This document shows positions 44,632 through 54,454 of a DNA stretch of 64,000 bases, one piece after another. The notes below the pieces were generated by a model. It was not told where the DNA came from. It made no database searches and worked only from the letters and a program-made list of their open reading frames with translations. Each line of letters begins with the position of its first letter. The first letter of the stretch is position 1. This DNA is from Marisediminitalea lipolytica (GTDB lineage Bacteria > Pseudomonadota > Gammaproteobacteria > Enterobacterales > Alteromonadaceae), in the NCBI RefSeq assembly GCF_001758465.1, contig NZ_MJIC01000002.1:62001-126000 (forward strand), written 5' to 3'. A program made the translations under genes and the position numbers.

Positions 44632-47253
44632 ATGCAATCACACTATGACGCACAGTTAAAAGATACTGTCCGCTATTTGGGAAAAACGCTGGGACAAACA
44701 ATCAAGGCTCAGCTGGGAAATGACTGGTTAGAGAAAATAGAGAAAGTTCGTCTGGACGGTCGCGCATCGTTCAACGGTGATACAGATTGCAGTAAAAATC
44801 TGAAAGAAACTTTCAAAACCATGTCAGACAGTGAGTTACTGGTAGTCGCCAGAGCATTCGCGCAATTTCTGAACCTAGGTAACATCGCCGAGCAGGAATA
44901 CAATGCTGGCCTCGATGTGGACGCCTCCATCGACTCGCTGTTTTCGCACCTGGACAAGGCCGAACTAAGCGCGCTGGAAGTGGAAAAGGCAGTAGCTAAG
45001 CTGGATATTGATCTGGTACTCACAGCGCACCCTACCGAAGTATTCCGTCGTACGCTGATTCATAAGCATAAAGAGTTAGCGTACTGCCTGAAAAGCATCC
45101 ATCAGGAACAACTGAGTGATTCCGAGCGAGGTCGTCTGGAAACCCGCATTGCTGATCTGATCAGTCAGGCCTGGCATACCGAAGAGATTCGTTCTGTGCG
45201 CCCGACGCCGGTTGACGAAGCCCGCTGGGGATTCTCGGTTATTGAAAATTCATTGTGGGACGCGGTTCCTGACTTCCTGCGTGACCTCGATGAGCGCTTG
45301 CAAAAAGACTACAACGTCAAGCTGCCTATCGATGCAGCGCCCATTCACTTTAGTTCGTGGATGGGCGGTGACCGTGATGGTAATCCATTCGTTACCGCAA
45401 AGGTCACGGAAGAGGTACTGTTACTGGCCCGTCGTCGCGCAGCTAAACTGCTGACCATCGACCTTGACCGTCTGCAGGTTGAGCTGTCGATGAACGACTG
45501 TAACGATGAACTAAAAGCGGCGGTAGGAGAAGTCTACGAGCCTTACCGAGCGCTACTGCGTCCACTGGTAAAACGCTGCGCCGATACCCGCGATGGCATT
45601 TACGACTTTTTTAATGACCGTCCATACGATTCCAACGAATGGATTGCGTCAAATGACGAGCTGCTTGAACCCTTACTGATGTGCTATCGCTCATTGTGCG
45701 AGTCAGGTCTTGAAGTAACTGCCAACGGCATGCTGCTCGACACGATTCGTCGTGTAAAATGTTTTGGTGTGCACCTGTTACGCCTTGACGTTCGTCAGGA
45801 TTCACAGCGTCATGCTGATGTACTGAGCGAAGTAACCCGTTACCTCGGATTAGGCGACTACGCCCACTGGAGCGAGGCCGACAAACAAGCCTTCCTGCTG
45901 CGTGAGCTAAGCTCTAAGCGCCCATTATTCCCGCGTTGTTGGGAACCTTCAGCAGATGTTCAGGAAGTGTTGGATACCTGTAAGGTTATTGCCAGCCACA
46001 GTAAGCACGGGTTTGGTATCTATACCATTTCCATGGCGAGTGAAGCGTCTGATGTCATGGCCGTACAGTTACTGCTGCAGGAAATGGGCGTTGACTGGCC
46101 AATGCCGGTAGCACCACTGTTTGAAACCCTGGATGATTTGAATAACTCACCTATCGTGATGCGTAAACTGCTGAGTATCGACTGGTACCGTGGTTATATT
46201 CAGGGTAAGCAATTCGTTATGATTGGTTATTCTGATTCCGCCAAAGATGCGGGTGCCATTGCCGCAGGCTGGGCACAGTACGAGTCTCAGGAAGCGCTGG
46301 TTGCGCTGGCTGAAGAATTCGACATTAAGCTAACCCTGTTCCATGGTCGCGGCGGTACAATTGGCCGTGGCGGATTACCGGCACATGCCGCTATCCACTC
46401 GCAACCTCCGGGTTCGTTAGACGGAGGTTTCCGGGTAACCGAACAGGGCGAAACCATCCGTTATAAGTTTGGTATGCCGTTACTGGCTAAACGCAGTCTG
46501 GGTATTTACACCAGTGCGATTATAGAAGCCATGTTGTTCCCACCACCAGCCCCCAAAGACGAGTGGCGTGAACTAATGAAAGCCATGGCCGCTAAGGGTC
46601 GTGATTTCTATCGTGGCGTAGTCCGTCAGGATCCGGAATTTGTCCCTTACTTCCGTGTGGCCACGCCAGAACAGGAACTGGGCAAACTGCCATTAGGTAG
46701 TCGCCCTGCCAAACGTAAGCCAACTGGCGGCATTGAAAGCCTGCGTGCTATTCCGTGGATTTTTGCCTGGGCACAAACCCGTCTGGTACTGCCAGCATGG
46801 TTGGGCAGCATGAAGGCCATTGAAGCGGTTCGTCAGGAAGGCAATCACGAGAAGCTCCAGGAGATGCGCGAGAACTGGCCGTTCTTCCAGTCGCGTTTAT
46901 CCATGCTGGACATGGTATTCCAGAAGGCTGACCCGCGTATTAGCGCCGAATACGATGACCGTCTGGTGCCTGATGAGTTGAAGCACTTTGGTGAAGGTTT
47001 GCGCGCGGAGCTAAAGGAAGCCATTAAGCTGCAGCTGGATATCAATGGTCAGGCCGATATTATGGAAGCAGACCCTCAGGGTAAAGAATCCATGAATATC
47101 CGTGCTCAGTACCTTGAGCCTTTGCATTTCCTGCAAATCGAGCTGTTAACACGCTTACGTCAGCTAGACGAAGACGAGCATGATGCCACGCTTGATAAAG
47201 CCATGATGGTGGCTATTAGTGGTATTGCTATCGGTATGCGTAATACCGGTTAA
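44632..47253 (+). CDS. ppc: phosphoenolpyruvate carboxylase
   Basis: 873-residue anaplerotic enzyme that makes oxaloacetate from PEP and bicarbonate. The catalytic His is in LTAHPTEVFRRTL near residue 136; SWMGGDRDGNPFVTAKVT near 241-258 and FHGRGGTIGRGGLPAHAAI near 571-589 are the other signature sites; the C-terminus ends in the conserved GMRNTG. The ATG at 44632 follows GGAGG by 5 bp; the earlier TTG at 44620 overlaps that site. A terminator closes the gene. Confidence 0.97.
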   Translation: MQSHYDAQLKDTVRYLGKTLGQTIKAQLGNDWLEKIEKVRLDGRASFNGDTDCSKNLKETFKTMSDSELLVVARAFAQFLNLGNIAEQEYNAGLDVDASIDSLFSHLDKAELSALEVEKAVAKLDIDLVLTAHPTEVFRRTLIHKHKELAYCLKSIHQEQLSDSERGRLETRIADLISQAWHTEEIRSVRPTPVDEARWGFSVIENSLWDAVPDFLRDLDERLQKDYNVKLPIDAAPIHFSSWMGGDRDGNPFVTAKVTEEVLLLARRRAAKLLTIDLDRLQVELSMNDCNDELKAAVGEVYEPYRALLRPLVKRCADTRDGIYDFFNDRPYDSNEWIASNDELLEPLLMCYRSLCESGLEVTANGMLLDTIRRVKCFGVHLLRLDVRQDSQRHADVLSEVTRYLGLGDYAHWSEADKQAFLLRELSSKRPLFPRCWEPSADVQEVLDTCKVIASHSKHGFGIYTISMASEASDVMAVQLLLQEMGVDWPMPVAPLFETLDDLNNSPIVMRKLLSIDWYRGYIQGKQFVMIGYSDSAKDAGAIAAGWAQYESQEALVALAEEFDIKLTLFHGRGGTIGRGGLPAHAAIHSQPPGSLDGGFRVTEQGETIRYKFGMPLLAKRSLGIYTSAIIEAMLFPPPAPKDEWRELMKAMAAKGRDFYRGVVRQDPEFVPYFRVATPEQELGKLPLGSRPAKRKPTGGIESLRAIPWIFAWAQTRLVLPAWLGSMKAIEAVRQEGNHEKLQEMRENWPFFQSRLSMLDMVFQKADPRISAEYDDRLVPDELKHFGEGLRAELKEAIKLQLDINGQADIMEADPQGKESMNIRAQYLEPLHFLQIELLTRLRQLDEDEHDATLDKAMMVAISGIAIGMRNTG

Positions 47254-47275
47254 TAGTGCCTTACCAACTCAAAAG

Positions 47276-47307
47276 AAACCGTGACCGCACTGCGCTCACG
47301 GTTTTTT
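47276..47307 (+). terminator. Rho-independent terminator of ppc
   Basis: AAACCGTGA (47276-47284) pairs with TCACGGTTT, followed by a run of six T (47302-47307). Its right edge touches the stop of the convergent gene at 47306. Confidence 0.87.
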
Positions 47308-48196
47308 ATTGCGCGTTAGCAAGCGATTTAAGTTCGTTCAACACCATTTTGATACGTTCATAACTTGCCGGATCGGTATAATCGGTGTGGGCTTGTTCAA
47401 ATTCAGGTGTGGCGTAGACCTCTTTAAGCGCAGTGTTCACCTGGTTGATAAAATCTCTGGTTTCAGGCGTATCATTACACATGACATGCCCCGCGTTGTA
47501 GCGTGTGTTACCGGCAATCGGATAACTTAAAAACTCACCGTGCTTGTCCTTATGCTGAGTTTTAAAAACGTTATAAGGCAGTGAAAGGATGTAGTCTCCC
47601 CTTGCCTTTTCCAGCATGGCAATATCTTCGGTGTACATGTCATTCCCACTACGGAAATACTTTACAGCATCGGGCAACGCGCGGATTTGCTCATCTAACA
47701 ACTCACCATAGGAACGCCCCTTCAGCAGAATCAATTTACGGCCCCGGTAAAAGTCAAACAAACTGCCAAGATGAGTAATTTCACCATCAGCATTTAACAG
47801 AGTCCTGTCCACAGGCCCGGTCGCTGTATTTTGGTAAAGCTGATGCGCTAAGAAGAACTCGGTTGGCAGACTAAAAATGAATGCCTTAGCACGCTCTGCA
47901 GTTTTCAGCCTGCCAAAGGTACAAGCGGGCTTAGTCTGCTTCAATCTGGGCTCGACTTTCAACGTTGGCAGAAGGATTGGTTTAAACACTAAAGACATGT
48001 GTTTAAATAGCACCAGATGGGCATCAATAATAGGATCTAACTTGTGTTGCCGCGGGATGGACTCACTAAAGTCCCTGTTGTCGGTAATCAGGTCAATGTT
48101 GTCAGCGAGGGTCTGCGCACCTGCTGGCGGGAGTGCAATTAACACTACCAGCAAAATAGCTGTTTTTAGTGCAAATAAAGGTGACTTCTGTGTCAT
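47306..48196 (-). CDS. secreted solute-binding-protein-like protein, paralogue 1
   Basis: 296-residue exported protein (signal peptide MTQKSPLFALKTAILLVVLI, cleavage near AGA-QT). The body resembles the TIGR02285/SBP-bac-3-like periplasmic proteins that are not tied to an ABC transporter: PACTFGRLKTAERAKAFIFSLPTEFFLAHQLYQNT, then GRKLILLKGRSYGELLDEQI and the C-terminal GHVMCNDTPETRDFINQVN. Two cysteines, in the ACTF and MCNDTP segments, are conserved in the neighbouring paralogue and could form a disulfide. No transporter genes are adjacent. Ligand unknown. Confidence 0.65.
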   Translation of the reverse strand: MTQKSPLFALKTAILLVVLIALPPAGAQTLADNIDLITDNRDFSESIPRQHKLDPIIDAHLVLFKHMSLVFKPILLPTLKVEPRLKQTKPACTFGRLKTAERAKAFIFSLPTEFFLAHQLYQNTATGPVDRTLLNADGEITHLGSLFDFYRGRKLILLKGRSYGELLDEQIRALPDAVKYFRSGNDMYTEDIAMLEKARGDYILSLPYNVFKTQHKDKHGEFLSYPIAGNTRYNAGHVMCNDTPETRDFINQVNTALKEVYATPEFEQAHTDYTDPASYERIKMVLNELKSLANAQ

Positions 48197-48316
48197 TTTC
48201 TTGCAGCGATAAAGTATCGAACAATAATCATCCTGAAATAAAGTTTAGCAGACATTCGCTGCCAGGCCTATTCTGCCATTTAACACTCCGTGGATCTGTC
48301 CTTTGCTTACAGCTGC

Positions 48317-49201
48317 TCAGAGCGCTTGTAATACCTTAAGCCCTTGTTTTAACGCTTCATGAGCTGACGGGTCGTTAAATCGCAGGTGGGCATCCAAAAA
48401 ATCGGCTGAGAAGTACAACTGCCGTAGCTCCCTGTTTACTCTTTGGATGAACCGCTCGGAAGCCGGTGTGTCGTTGCACATGATATGCCCAGTTCTGATG
48501 GCGGAATTACCGGCGATGGCGTTGCTTTGAAATGTTACACCCGGATATTTAGGCGATTCCCTCTTAATATCGTAAGGGTAGGCCAGAATATATTCGCCGC
48601 GCCCTTTCACCAGCATTTTAATGTCGCTGTCGAACTGGTGACTTCCCCACCGATAATACTTAGCGGATTCTGGTAGTGCAGCAATTTCGCCATCCAGAAA
48701 CGAGCCGTAAGAGCGGTCTTTTAATAACATCAGTTTGCGCTGAGGAAAGGTGTTAAACAAAGCCTGCAGACTCGCCAGCTCGCCGCCTGGGTTAAGTAAC
48801 TCAGCAGGTATTGCCGGCGTATTGGTGGTTTGATAGAGGCGATGTGCAAGTAAAAAATCCGTGGGCAGACTAAATCGGTACAAAGCTTCCCGCGCCGGAT
48901 TTTTAATCATCAGAAAAGTACAGACAGGTTCCTTGCCTTGTAAAATAGTCTCAAAGCGAGAGGTTACGGTAAGCTCCGCCCTGGGGAAAAAATTCATTTG
49001 CTTGAACAGCGCCAGATAGGCGGCATTCATAGAACTTTCAGGCGCTTCCTGTTTATTTATTACCTCCAGCAGATACGGACTATGGGTAATAAATTTTATC
49101 TGACTGAAAGATTCGGACTCAGCGAGTGACTTAACCGACACGAATAACCAACTGCACAGCCAAAAAGTTAGCGTTTGATTGATAATACGGCGTTGAGTCA
49201 T
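48317..49201 (-). CDS. secreted solute-binding-protein-like protein, paralogue 2
   Basis: 294-residue exported protein, clear paralogue of the gene 120 bp downstream. Matching segments are CTFLMIKNPAREALYRFSLPTDFLLAHRLYQTT, RKLMLLKDRSYGSFLDGEIAALPESAKYYR, RGEYILAYPYDIKR and GHIMCNDTPASERFIQRVN, including the two cysteines. The signal peptide is about residues 1-29 from the ATG at 49201. Similarity spread along the full length points to a tandem duplication followed by considerable divergence. Function unknown. Confidence 0.65.
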   Translation of the reverse strand: MTQRRIINQTLTFWLCSWLFVSVKSLAESESFSQIKFITHSPYLLEVINKQEAPESSMNAAYLALFKQMNFFPRAELTVTSRFETILQGKEPVCTFLMIKNPAREALYRFSLPTDFLLAHRLYQTTNTPAIPAELLNPGGELASLQALFNTFPQRKLMLLKDRSYGSFLDGEIAALPESAKYYRWGSHQFDSDIKMLVKGRGEYILAYPYDIKRESPKYPGVTFQSNAIAGNSAIRTGHIMCNDTPASERFIQRVNRELRQLYFSADFLDAHLRFNDPSAHEALKQGLKVLQAL

Positions 49202-49312
49202 CACTAGGTTACCTTAATTACTGCCGGGATGAACAACCAGTGTTGTCTATTTTTTAGCTTATGGCAATCCGATGAGTCAGCTATTTTTTGTGCAAAGCGG
49301 GTTGGCAGGCAT

Positions 49313-49350
49313 AAAAAAACCGGCTTAATTATTACAAATTAAGCCGGCTT
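49313..49350 (-). terminator. Rho-independent terminator of mdh
   Basis: CCGGCTTAATT (49320-49330) pairs exactly with AATTAAGCCGG (49337-49347); on the minus strand a run of seven T follows (complement of 49313-49319). It is 24 bp after the mdh stop. Confidence 0.9.
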
Positions 49351-49373
49351 ATTTTATTTCAGTAACAGCAAAA

Positions 49374-50312
49374 TTAGCCGTTTACGAAGTCAACACCCAG
49401 TTTGATGTCGCCACGCAGGCCTTCCAGCATGTCGTCTTTCGCTTTTTGTTCAAAAGCGCTCAGTTCGCCGTAAGGCAGGATTTCTTCAACACCGTTCGGA
49501 CCTAAACGTACAGGGTGAGAGAAGAATGCAGCGTCGTCGCTGTCGTCAGTTTGTACGTAGGTGTACTCAACAACGTTGTCGCCTTGCATTGCAGCAACCA
49601 GAGACAGACAGAAACGCGCAGCAGCCTGACCCATAGACAGTGTAGCAGAACCGCCACCCGCCTTGGCTTCAACTACTTCGGTACCTGCGTTTTGGATACG
49701 GGTAGTCAGTGACGCAATTTCGTCGTCAGAGAATTCTACACCTTCAACCTGAGACAGCAGAGGCAGAATAGTTGTACCAGAGTGACCACCGATAACAGGA
49801 ACGTGAGTCGCTGCTGGATCCAGACCTTTCAGGTCAGCAACAAAAGTTTCTGCACGGATAACGTCAAGCGTGGTTACACCGAACAGTTTGTTCTTGTCGT
49901 AAACACCTTTTGCTTTCAGCGTTTCTGCTGCGATAGCAACGGTAGTGTTTACCGGGTTAGTGATGATACAGGTACAAGCAGAAGGACAGTTATCAGCAAT
50001 GCCTTCAACCAGTGCTTTAACGATACCAGCGTTGATGTTAAACAGGTCTGAACGATCCATACCAGGCTTACGAGGAACACCTGCTGGAATTAATACAACG
50101 TCACAACCAGTTAAAGCACCTGCCAGGTCGTCTTTACCGTGACCGGTAACCTTAACTGCAGTGGGGATGTGGCTTAAATCAACAGCAACACCAGGAACAA
50201 CTGGCGCAACATCATACAAAGCTAACTCAGAACCTGCTGGCAGTTGTGTTTTTAACAACAGTGACAGCGCCTGACCAATACCACCGGCAGCACCTAACAC
50301 GGCTACTTTCAT
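49374..50312 (-). CDS. mdh: malate dehydrogenase
   Basis: 312-residue NAD+-dependent enzyme of the citric acid cycle. It starts [21 protein letters not shown] from the ATG at 50312 with GAGGAG upstream; the frame continues to 50339 but the extra residues are not in the family. Substrate-binding arginines are in [14 protein letters not shown], and the catalytic His is in [14 protein letters not shown] near residue 177. It is divergent from argR, with ARG-box-like sequences in the shared 343-bp gap. Confidence 0.97.
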   Translation of the reverse strand: MKVAVLGAAGGIGQALSLLLKTQLPAGSELALYDVAPVVPGVAVDLSHIPTAVKVTGHGKDDLAGALTGCDVVLIPAGVPRKPGMDRSDLFNINAGIVKALVEGIADNCPSACTCIITNPVNTTVAIAAETLKAKGVYDKNKLFGVTTLDVIRAETFVADLKGLDPAATHVPVIGGHSGTTILPLLSQVEGVEFSDDEIASLTTRIQNAGTEVVEAKAGGGSATLSMGQAAARFCLSLVAAMQGDNVVEYTYVQTDDSDDAAFFSHPVRLGPNGVEEILPYGELSAFEQKAKDDMLEGLRGDIKLGVDFVNG

Positions 50313-50424
50313 ACCATTTCTCCTCATGGAAAGAATCACGTTTAATAACGGGCAAACACACTAAAGTAAGTCAGCCTAAAACTCAATCACCTATTAGTCT
50401 TATGAAGGATGAACGGGCGATTTA

Positions 50425-50459
50425 TCGAGTTATATTCAACATAAGTGCATACTTATGCA
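50425..50459. promoter_or_regulatory. tandem ARG-box-like operator, argR / mdh
   Basis: TGCATACTTATGCA at 50446-50459 is a perfect palindrome around a two-base centre and resembles the ArgR half-site pattern TGnATnnnnATnCA. A weaker match ends in ATTCA at 50425-50438. Their centres are 21 bp apart, the spacing known for paired ARG boxes. They lie 197-231 bp before argR and 113-147 bp before mdh. Confidence 0.6.
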
Positions 50460-50655
50460 TTTATGTTGTTTTTTCATGCAAATCAGGGCACAATAGCTGG
50501 TTTTCATACAGCTAGGGTAAGGTTTTTGCAACCGGCCCTTAACCTTTCGCGGGATAGAGTATACACCAAGCCGACAAGTTAGCCGAATCGATTAACGATG
50601 AATGCATAAGCTTGGTGGCAAAAATCAATAATATGAATATGGCGTCAGGACACTA

Positions 50656-51120
50656 ATGGCAAATCAGAAGCAGGAAGAGCTCATTCGGGCTTTTAAAGAT
50701 ATTCTTAAGGCTGAAAGTTACGGTTCACAGGGCGAAATTGTTGATGGCTTAAAAAATCAGGGCTTTAACAATATCAGCCAAAGTAAAATATCCCGCATGC
50801 TCAGTAAGTTTGGGGCAGTTCGAACCCGCAATGCCCGCGGTGATATGGTTTACTGTTTACCACCGGAACTAGGTATGCCAACGGCAAAAAGCCCGCTTAA
50901 GCAACTGGTGCTGGATATCGTGCACAACAATGTGATGGTGATTATTCGAACCAGCCCTGGTGCGGCACAATTAATTGCCCGCTTGTTAGATTCATTGAGT
51001 AAAAAAGATGGCGTACTTGGCACCATTGCCGGTGATGACACTATTTTTATTGCGCCGGCCGATGTCACCAAAATTGAAAACCTACGCCAACGTGTTGAGG
51101 ACCTGTTCGACAACGTATAG
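50656..51120 (+). CDS. argR: arginine repressor
   Basis: 154-residue ArgR. The N-terminal winged-helix ([61 protein letters not shown]) binds operators; the C-terminal domain has the arginine-binding/hexamer segment [12 protein letters not shown]-like [18 protein letters not shown] and [13 protein letters not shown]. It represses arginine biosynthesis and often its own gene; the operator-like pair upstream agrees with this. A CAGGA site precedes the ATG by 5-6 bp. Confidence 0.96.
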   Translation: MANQKQEELIRAFKDILKAESYGSQGEIVDGLKNQGFNNISQSKISRMLSKFGAVRTRNARGDMVYCLPPELGMPTAKSPLKQLVLDIVHNNVMVIIRTSPGAAQLIARLLDSLSKKDGVLGTIAGDDTIFIAPADVTKIENLRQRVEDLFDNV

Positions 51121-51178
51121 CTTTAAGCAGGCGCCTGGCGCTGCAATCTTTCGCCTTCAGGCTCATTTACAGGTAAAA

Positions 51179-51205
51179 AAAAACCACCCTTGCGGGTGGT
51201 TTTTG
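51179..51205. terminator. bidirectional terminator, argR / TonB receptor
   Basis: AAACCACCC pairs with GGGTGGTTT around a four-base loop, flanked by an A-run on the left and T-run on the right. It can end both argR and the convergent receptor gene. Confidence 0.88.
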
Positions 51206-51229
51206 TTTTTAAGTATAAAGACTTAACTA

Positions 51230-54200
51230 TTAGAAGTCGTACTTAACACCGAACTGAACCTGCCATACTGACTGAGACAGTACTTCTAGGTTCTCGATAC
51301 GGCTTGGGCTTCTCAGGTCGAAGTATTCGTACTGACCGTCAACAATTTGAGCCGATACAACTGCACGCTCATACTCGTAACGGGTACGCTCAATACGACC
51401 CCAGTCGTCGTTTAACAGGTTACCGAAGTTCTCGATATCGAAGAACACAGTCAGCTTATGCTCTGGCATAAACGCTGGCAGTTCTTGTTGAATACGAACG
51501 TCGATGATCGTTGACCAACGAGAGTTGTCGCCGTTACGTGGGGCAATGCCACCCGCGTAGCCAGCTAACTCAGAGTTAGCGATGTAATCCATAAACTCTT
51601 GTTGCGCGGCAAGGTCACCACCAAATGAGCTGGCTGCGAACAATGGATCGTCCAGACCAGATGGTACATACAACAGGTGACCGGCATCATCGTTACGGCT
51701 CTCACGAGCACAACGACCACCACCAACATCTAGCACACACGCGTTGTTTTCGTTAAAGGTGTAGCTGTAAGGCTGACCAGAACGACGAGTCGCAAATACC
51801 GATACCTTGGTTTGATAACCGTCGATCAGCTCTTTGCTCCAGTTAAAGCGCATTTTCCACAGGTGCTCGGTCTGGAAGTTTGACGTACCAGCGCGAGGCT
51901 TCTGACGGTCATAGGCCGCGAAGTCAGAGTAGTTAGACGTAGCTGTAGAAGACGTACCGTAACCAACATCTTCAACATCTGCGTAAGTGTAGCTGGTGAA
52001 GAAATCAAAGGTACCGTATGCTGTATCCCACTCGTTAGTGGCAGACACTGCATAAAGCATTGAGTCGCCATCATCAACTGAACCTACAACCAGTGCTTCC
52101 GGACCATTGCTACAGTCGTAGACACCGCGACCGTCTGGTGCTGTATCCACTGGGTTCTCACAGCGTTGGTCGTACCAGTACGTGGCATTTTCAAGCTTGT
52201 TGTACAATACGTCAGCAGAGAATACCCAGCCTTCAAGCGCATCAATCTGCGGCTCGTGTGCAACACCTAAGCTTACTTTAGTGGTTACCGGGATTTCGAA
52301 GTCAGGACGCAGTGCGTTAACTGAACCATCCGGAGCGGTATTAGCCAGGGCATCCAGCACGTCTTGTGGGATGTACTGACCAGTCGCCGCATCTGGCGTA
52401 GTTGGAACCTGGTAAGTCATACCAGAACCAAAATCCTGGTAGTCATCAGAGATAACACCGTCATTAGAATAGCTGTTTGAAATCCAAACGCTTGGTGCAC
52501 CACCAGAGAAGCGACCGATACCACCACGTACAGTAGTGTAATCACCCGCGAACCATTCGAATGAGATACGAGGCAGAACCACGTCCAGGCCGTCGATGTC
52601 GGTAGTGTTGGTGAAACCGTAACGGTCGATAAAGTTTTGGTTCTCACGGATTTCGCCGCTTGACTCATACCAGTCATAACGCAGACCAAAATCAACGGTC
52701 AGGTCAGCAGAAGCTGCCCATGAATCCTGAATGTAAACAGAGTTAGATGCATAACCCCAGATTGCACGCAGATCATCTTCGTTGTTAGTCACAGCGTTGT
52801 TGTACAGCAATGCAGAGGCCTGAGCGTTTTGCAGGTCTTCCAGGCTGTCGAACAAGTATGAACCTTCAGAGTTTTGCGAGAACTGGTTGTTCACATCTAC
52901 ATCTTCGCGCTCAAAACCCGCTTTGATGATGTGATCATCCATTGAGTAAATAGCAACGGCTTTAATTTGCAGGAAGTCCTGGTCAAGCGAGTTACCGTGA
53001 CGATAGCGGTCAGGACCGATTGTCAGGTAGTTCTCTTCACCGTCTACTTCGCGCAGGAATACGGCAAAGTTAGGGAACTCAGCGCCGTTTAATGAATCCT
53101 GACCCGTCGCCTGAGTGGTGCTGGCAATTTTTAACTGAGTCGAGAAATTCGCGGTCCAGTCTGAGAACAGGTGACCGATGAAGCTTTCGATTTTTTCCGA
53201 ACGGTCATACCACGCAGAAGAAGCGCCAAGGATGTTGTCAGAAGCCAGGAAGTTATTACCGTTCTGTTCATTAATTGAGTTACCTTCGGTTCTCATGTAA
53301 GTGAACTTTGCACGGTGATCGTCGTTGATGTTCCAGTCGATGTTCGCCAGAACTTTCTCGTCTTCTTCAGGACCCTTGTTAAAGTCACCGATATCGAAGC
53401 CCCAAACGTTAGAAACGATTTCGCCAACCGCAGCAACGTCATCCATAGAAATGTCTGGCTCTTCGTTCAGCGCGCCAGAACCGGTAGGGCCGTTACGCAG
53501 AGGAGCAACCGCTTCAAACTTGTCGTATGCAACAAAGAAAAACAATTTGTCTTTGATGATTGGACCGCCTAATGTGGCTACGAAAGTTTCTTCTTCAAAG
53601 ATGAAGTCGAATTCGTCATCGCCATTCTGGTCGCCGATCATTGAGTCGTCAGTGTAGTAGTAACCTACAGAGCCGTGGAATTCGTTAGTACCAGACTTGG
53701 TTACCGCGTTGATAGTACCACCGGTGAAGCCATTGTATTCAACGTCAAACGGTGCAGTCTGAATAGACAGTGATTCAATCGCATCGTAAGAAATAGGTGA
53801 ACGTTGAGTAGGATAACCGTTTGCGTTCAGACCAAAACGGTCGTTTAACGCAACACCATCAACAGTCAGTGAGTTAAAACGACTGTTTGCACCAGCGATT
53901 GACAGCTCTTTAGCACCACCGCTTTGCACGTTAACCGATGCAAACGGGTCAAGCTGAGCCGCATCAGTAATGTCACGGTCGATTGACGTAACTTCGCTTA
54001 ACGCTTCCAGGCCAAGACTTGTGCTCAGGCCTTCGTTTGAGTAACCCGCAGCAGCGCGAGTACCCGTTACTACTATAACTTCTGAACTTTCTGAAGTTTC
54101 TACAGTCACAGGAAGAGAGAAGGTTTGGTCAAGAGAGAGATAAACGTTATCTACCTGAGTAGTAATAAAGCCATCGCCTTTAATGGTAATCGTGTATGGA

Positions 54201-54439
54201 CCACCAACACGCAAACCACGCGCTGAGAACGAACCGTTAGAGGAAGTTGTTGCTGTTGACACAGTACCTGATGGTTCGTGCTTGATGGTAACAGTAGCGC
54301 CAGAGAAGTTGGCACCGGCTTCGCTAACAACACTACCACGGATCGACGATGTCGTTTCCTGTGCTATAGCTGCTGTAGATAAACCTACAGACATCGCTAC
54401 CGCGAGGGCAATGCGATTAAACTTAGATTTTTTCATCAT
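51230..54439 (-). CDS. Oar-like TonB-dependent outer-membrane receptor
   Basis: About 1069-residue receptor. The signal peptide KSKFNRIALAVAMSVGLSTAAIAQ is followed by a carboxypeptidase-regulatory-like domain (SIRGSVVSEAGANFSGATVTIKHEPSGTV, residues about 33-110), a probable TonB box EVIVVTGT near residue 125, the plug (PFASVNVQSGGAKELSIAGANSRFNSLTVDGV), and a long beta-barrel ending in aromatic Phe (VQFGVKYDF). This layout is that of OmpA-related/Oar receptors common in Alteromonadales. Ligand unknown; peptide or large substrate uptake is possible. The ATG pair at 54439/54436 follows GGGA; ATG 54454 adds five residues and has a poorer site. Confidence 0.85.
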   Translation of the reverse strand: MMKKSKFNRIALAVAMSVGLSTAAIAQETTSSIRGSVVSEAGANFSGATVTIKHEPSGTVSTATTSSNGSFSARGLRVGGPYTITIKGDGFITTQVDNVYLSLDQTFSLPVTVETSESSEVIVVTGTRAAAGYSNEGLSTSLGLEALSEVTSIDRDITDAAQLDPFASVNVQSGGAKELSIAGANSRFNSLTVDGVALNDRFGLNANGYPTQRSPISYDAIESLSIQTAPFDVEYNGFTGGTINAVTKSGTNEFHGSVGYYYTDDSMIGDQNGDDEFDFIFEEETFVATLGGPIIKDKLFFFVAYDKFEAVAPLRNGPTGSGALNEEPDISMDDVAAVGEIVSNVWGFDIGDFNKGPEEDEKVLANIDWNINDDHRAKFTYMRTEGNSINEQNGNNFLASDNILGASSAWYDRSEKIESFIGHLFSDWTANFSTQLKIASTTQATGQDSLNGAEFPNFAVFLREVDGEENYLTIGPDRYRHGNSLDQDFLQIKAVAIYSMDDHIIKAGFEREDVDVNNQFSQNSEGSYLFDSLEDLQNAQASALLYNNAVTNNEDDLRAIWGYASNSVYIQDSWAASADLTVDFGLRYDWYESSGEIRENQNFIDRYGFTNTTDIDGLDVVLPRISFEWFAGDYTTVRGGIGRFSGGAPSVWISNSYSNDGVISDDYQDFGSGMTYQVPTTPDAATGQYIPQDVLDALANTAPDGSVNALRPDFEIPVTTKVSLGVAHEPQIDALEGWVFSADVLYNKLENATYWYDQRCENPVDTAPDGRGVYDCSNGPEALVVGSVDDGDSMLYAVSATNEWDTAYGTFDFFTSYTYADVEDVGYGTSSTATSNYSDFAAYDRQKPRAGTSNFQTEHLWKMRFNWSKELIDGYQTKVSVFATRRSGQPYSYTFNENNACVLDVGGGRCARESRNDDAGHLLYVPSGLDDPLFAASSFGGDLAAQQEFMDYIANSELAGYAGGIAPRNGDNSRWSTIIDVRIQQELPAFMPEHKLTVFFDIENFGNLLNDDWGRIERTRYEYERAVVSAQIVDGQYEYFDLRSPSRIENLEVLSQSVWQVQFGVKYDF

Positions 54440-54454
54440 TAGTGTGTTTCCCAT

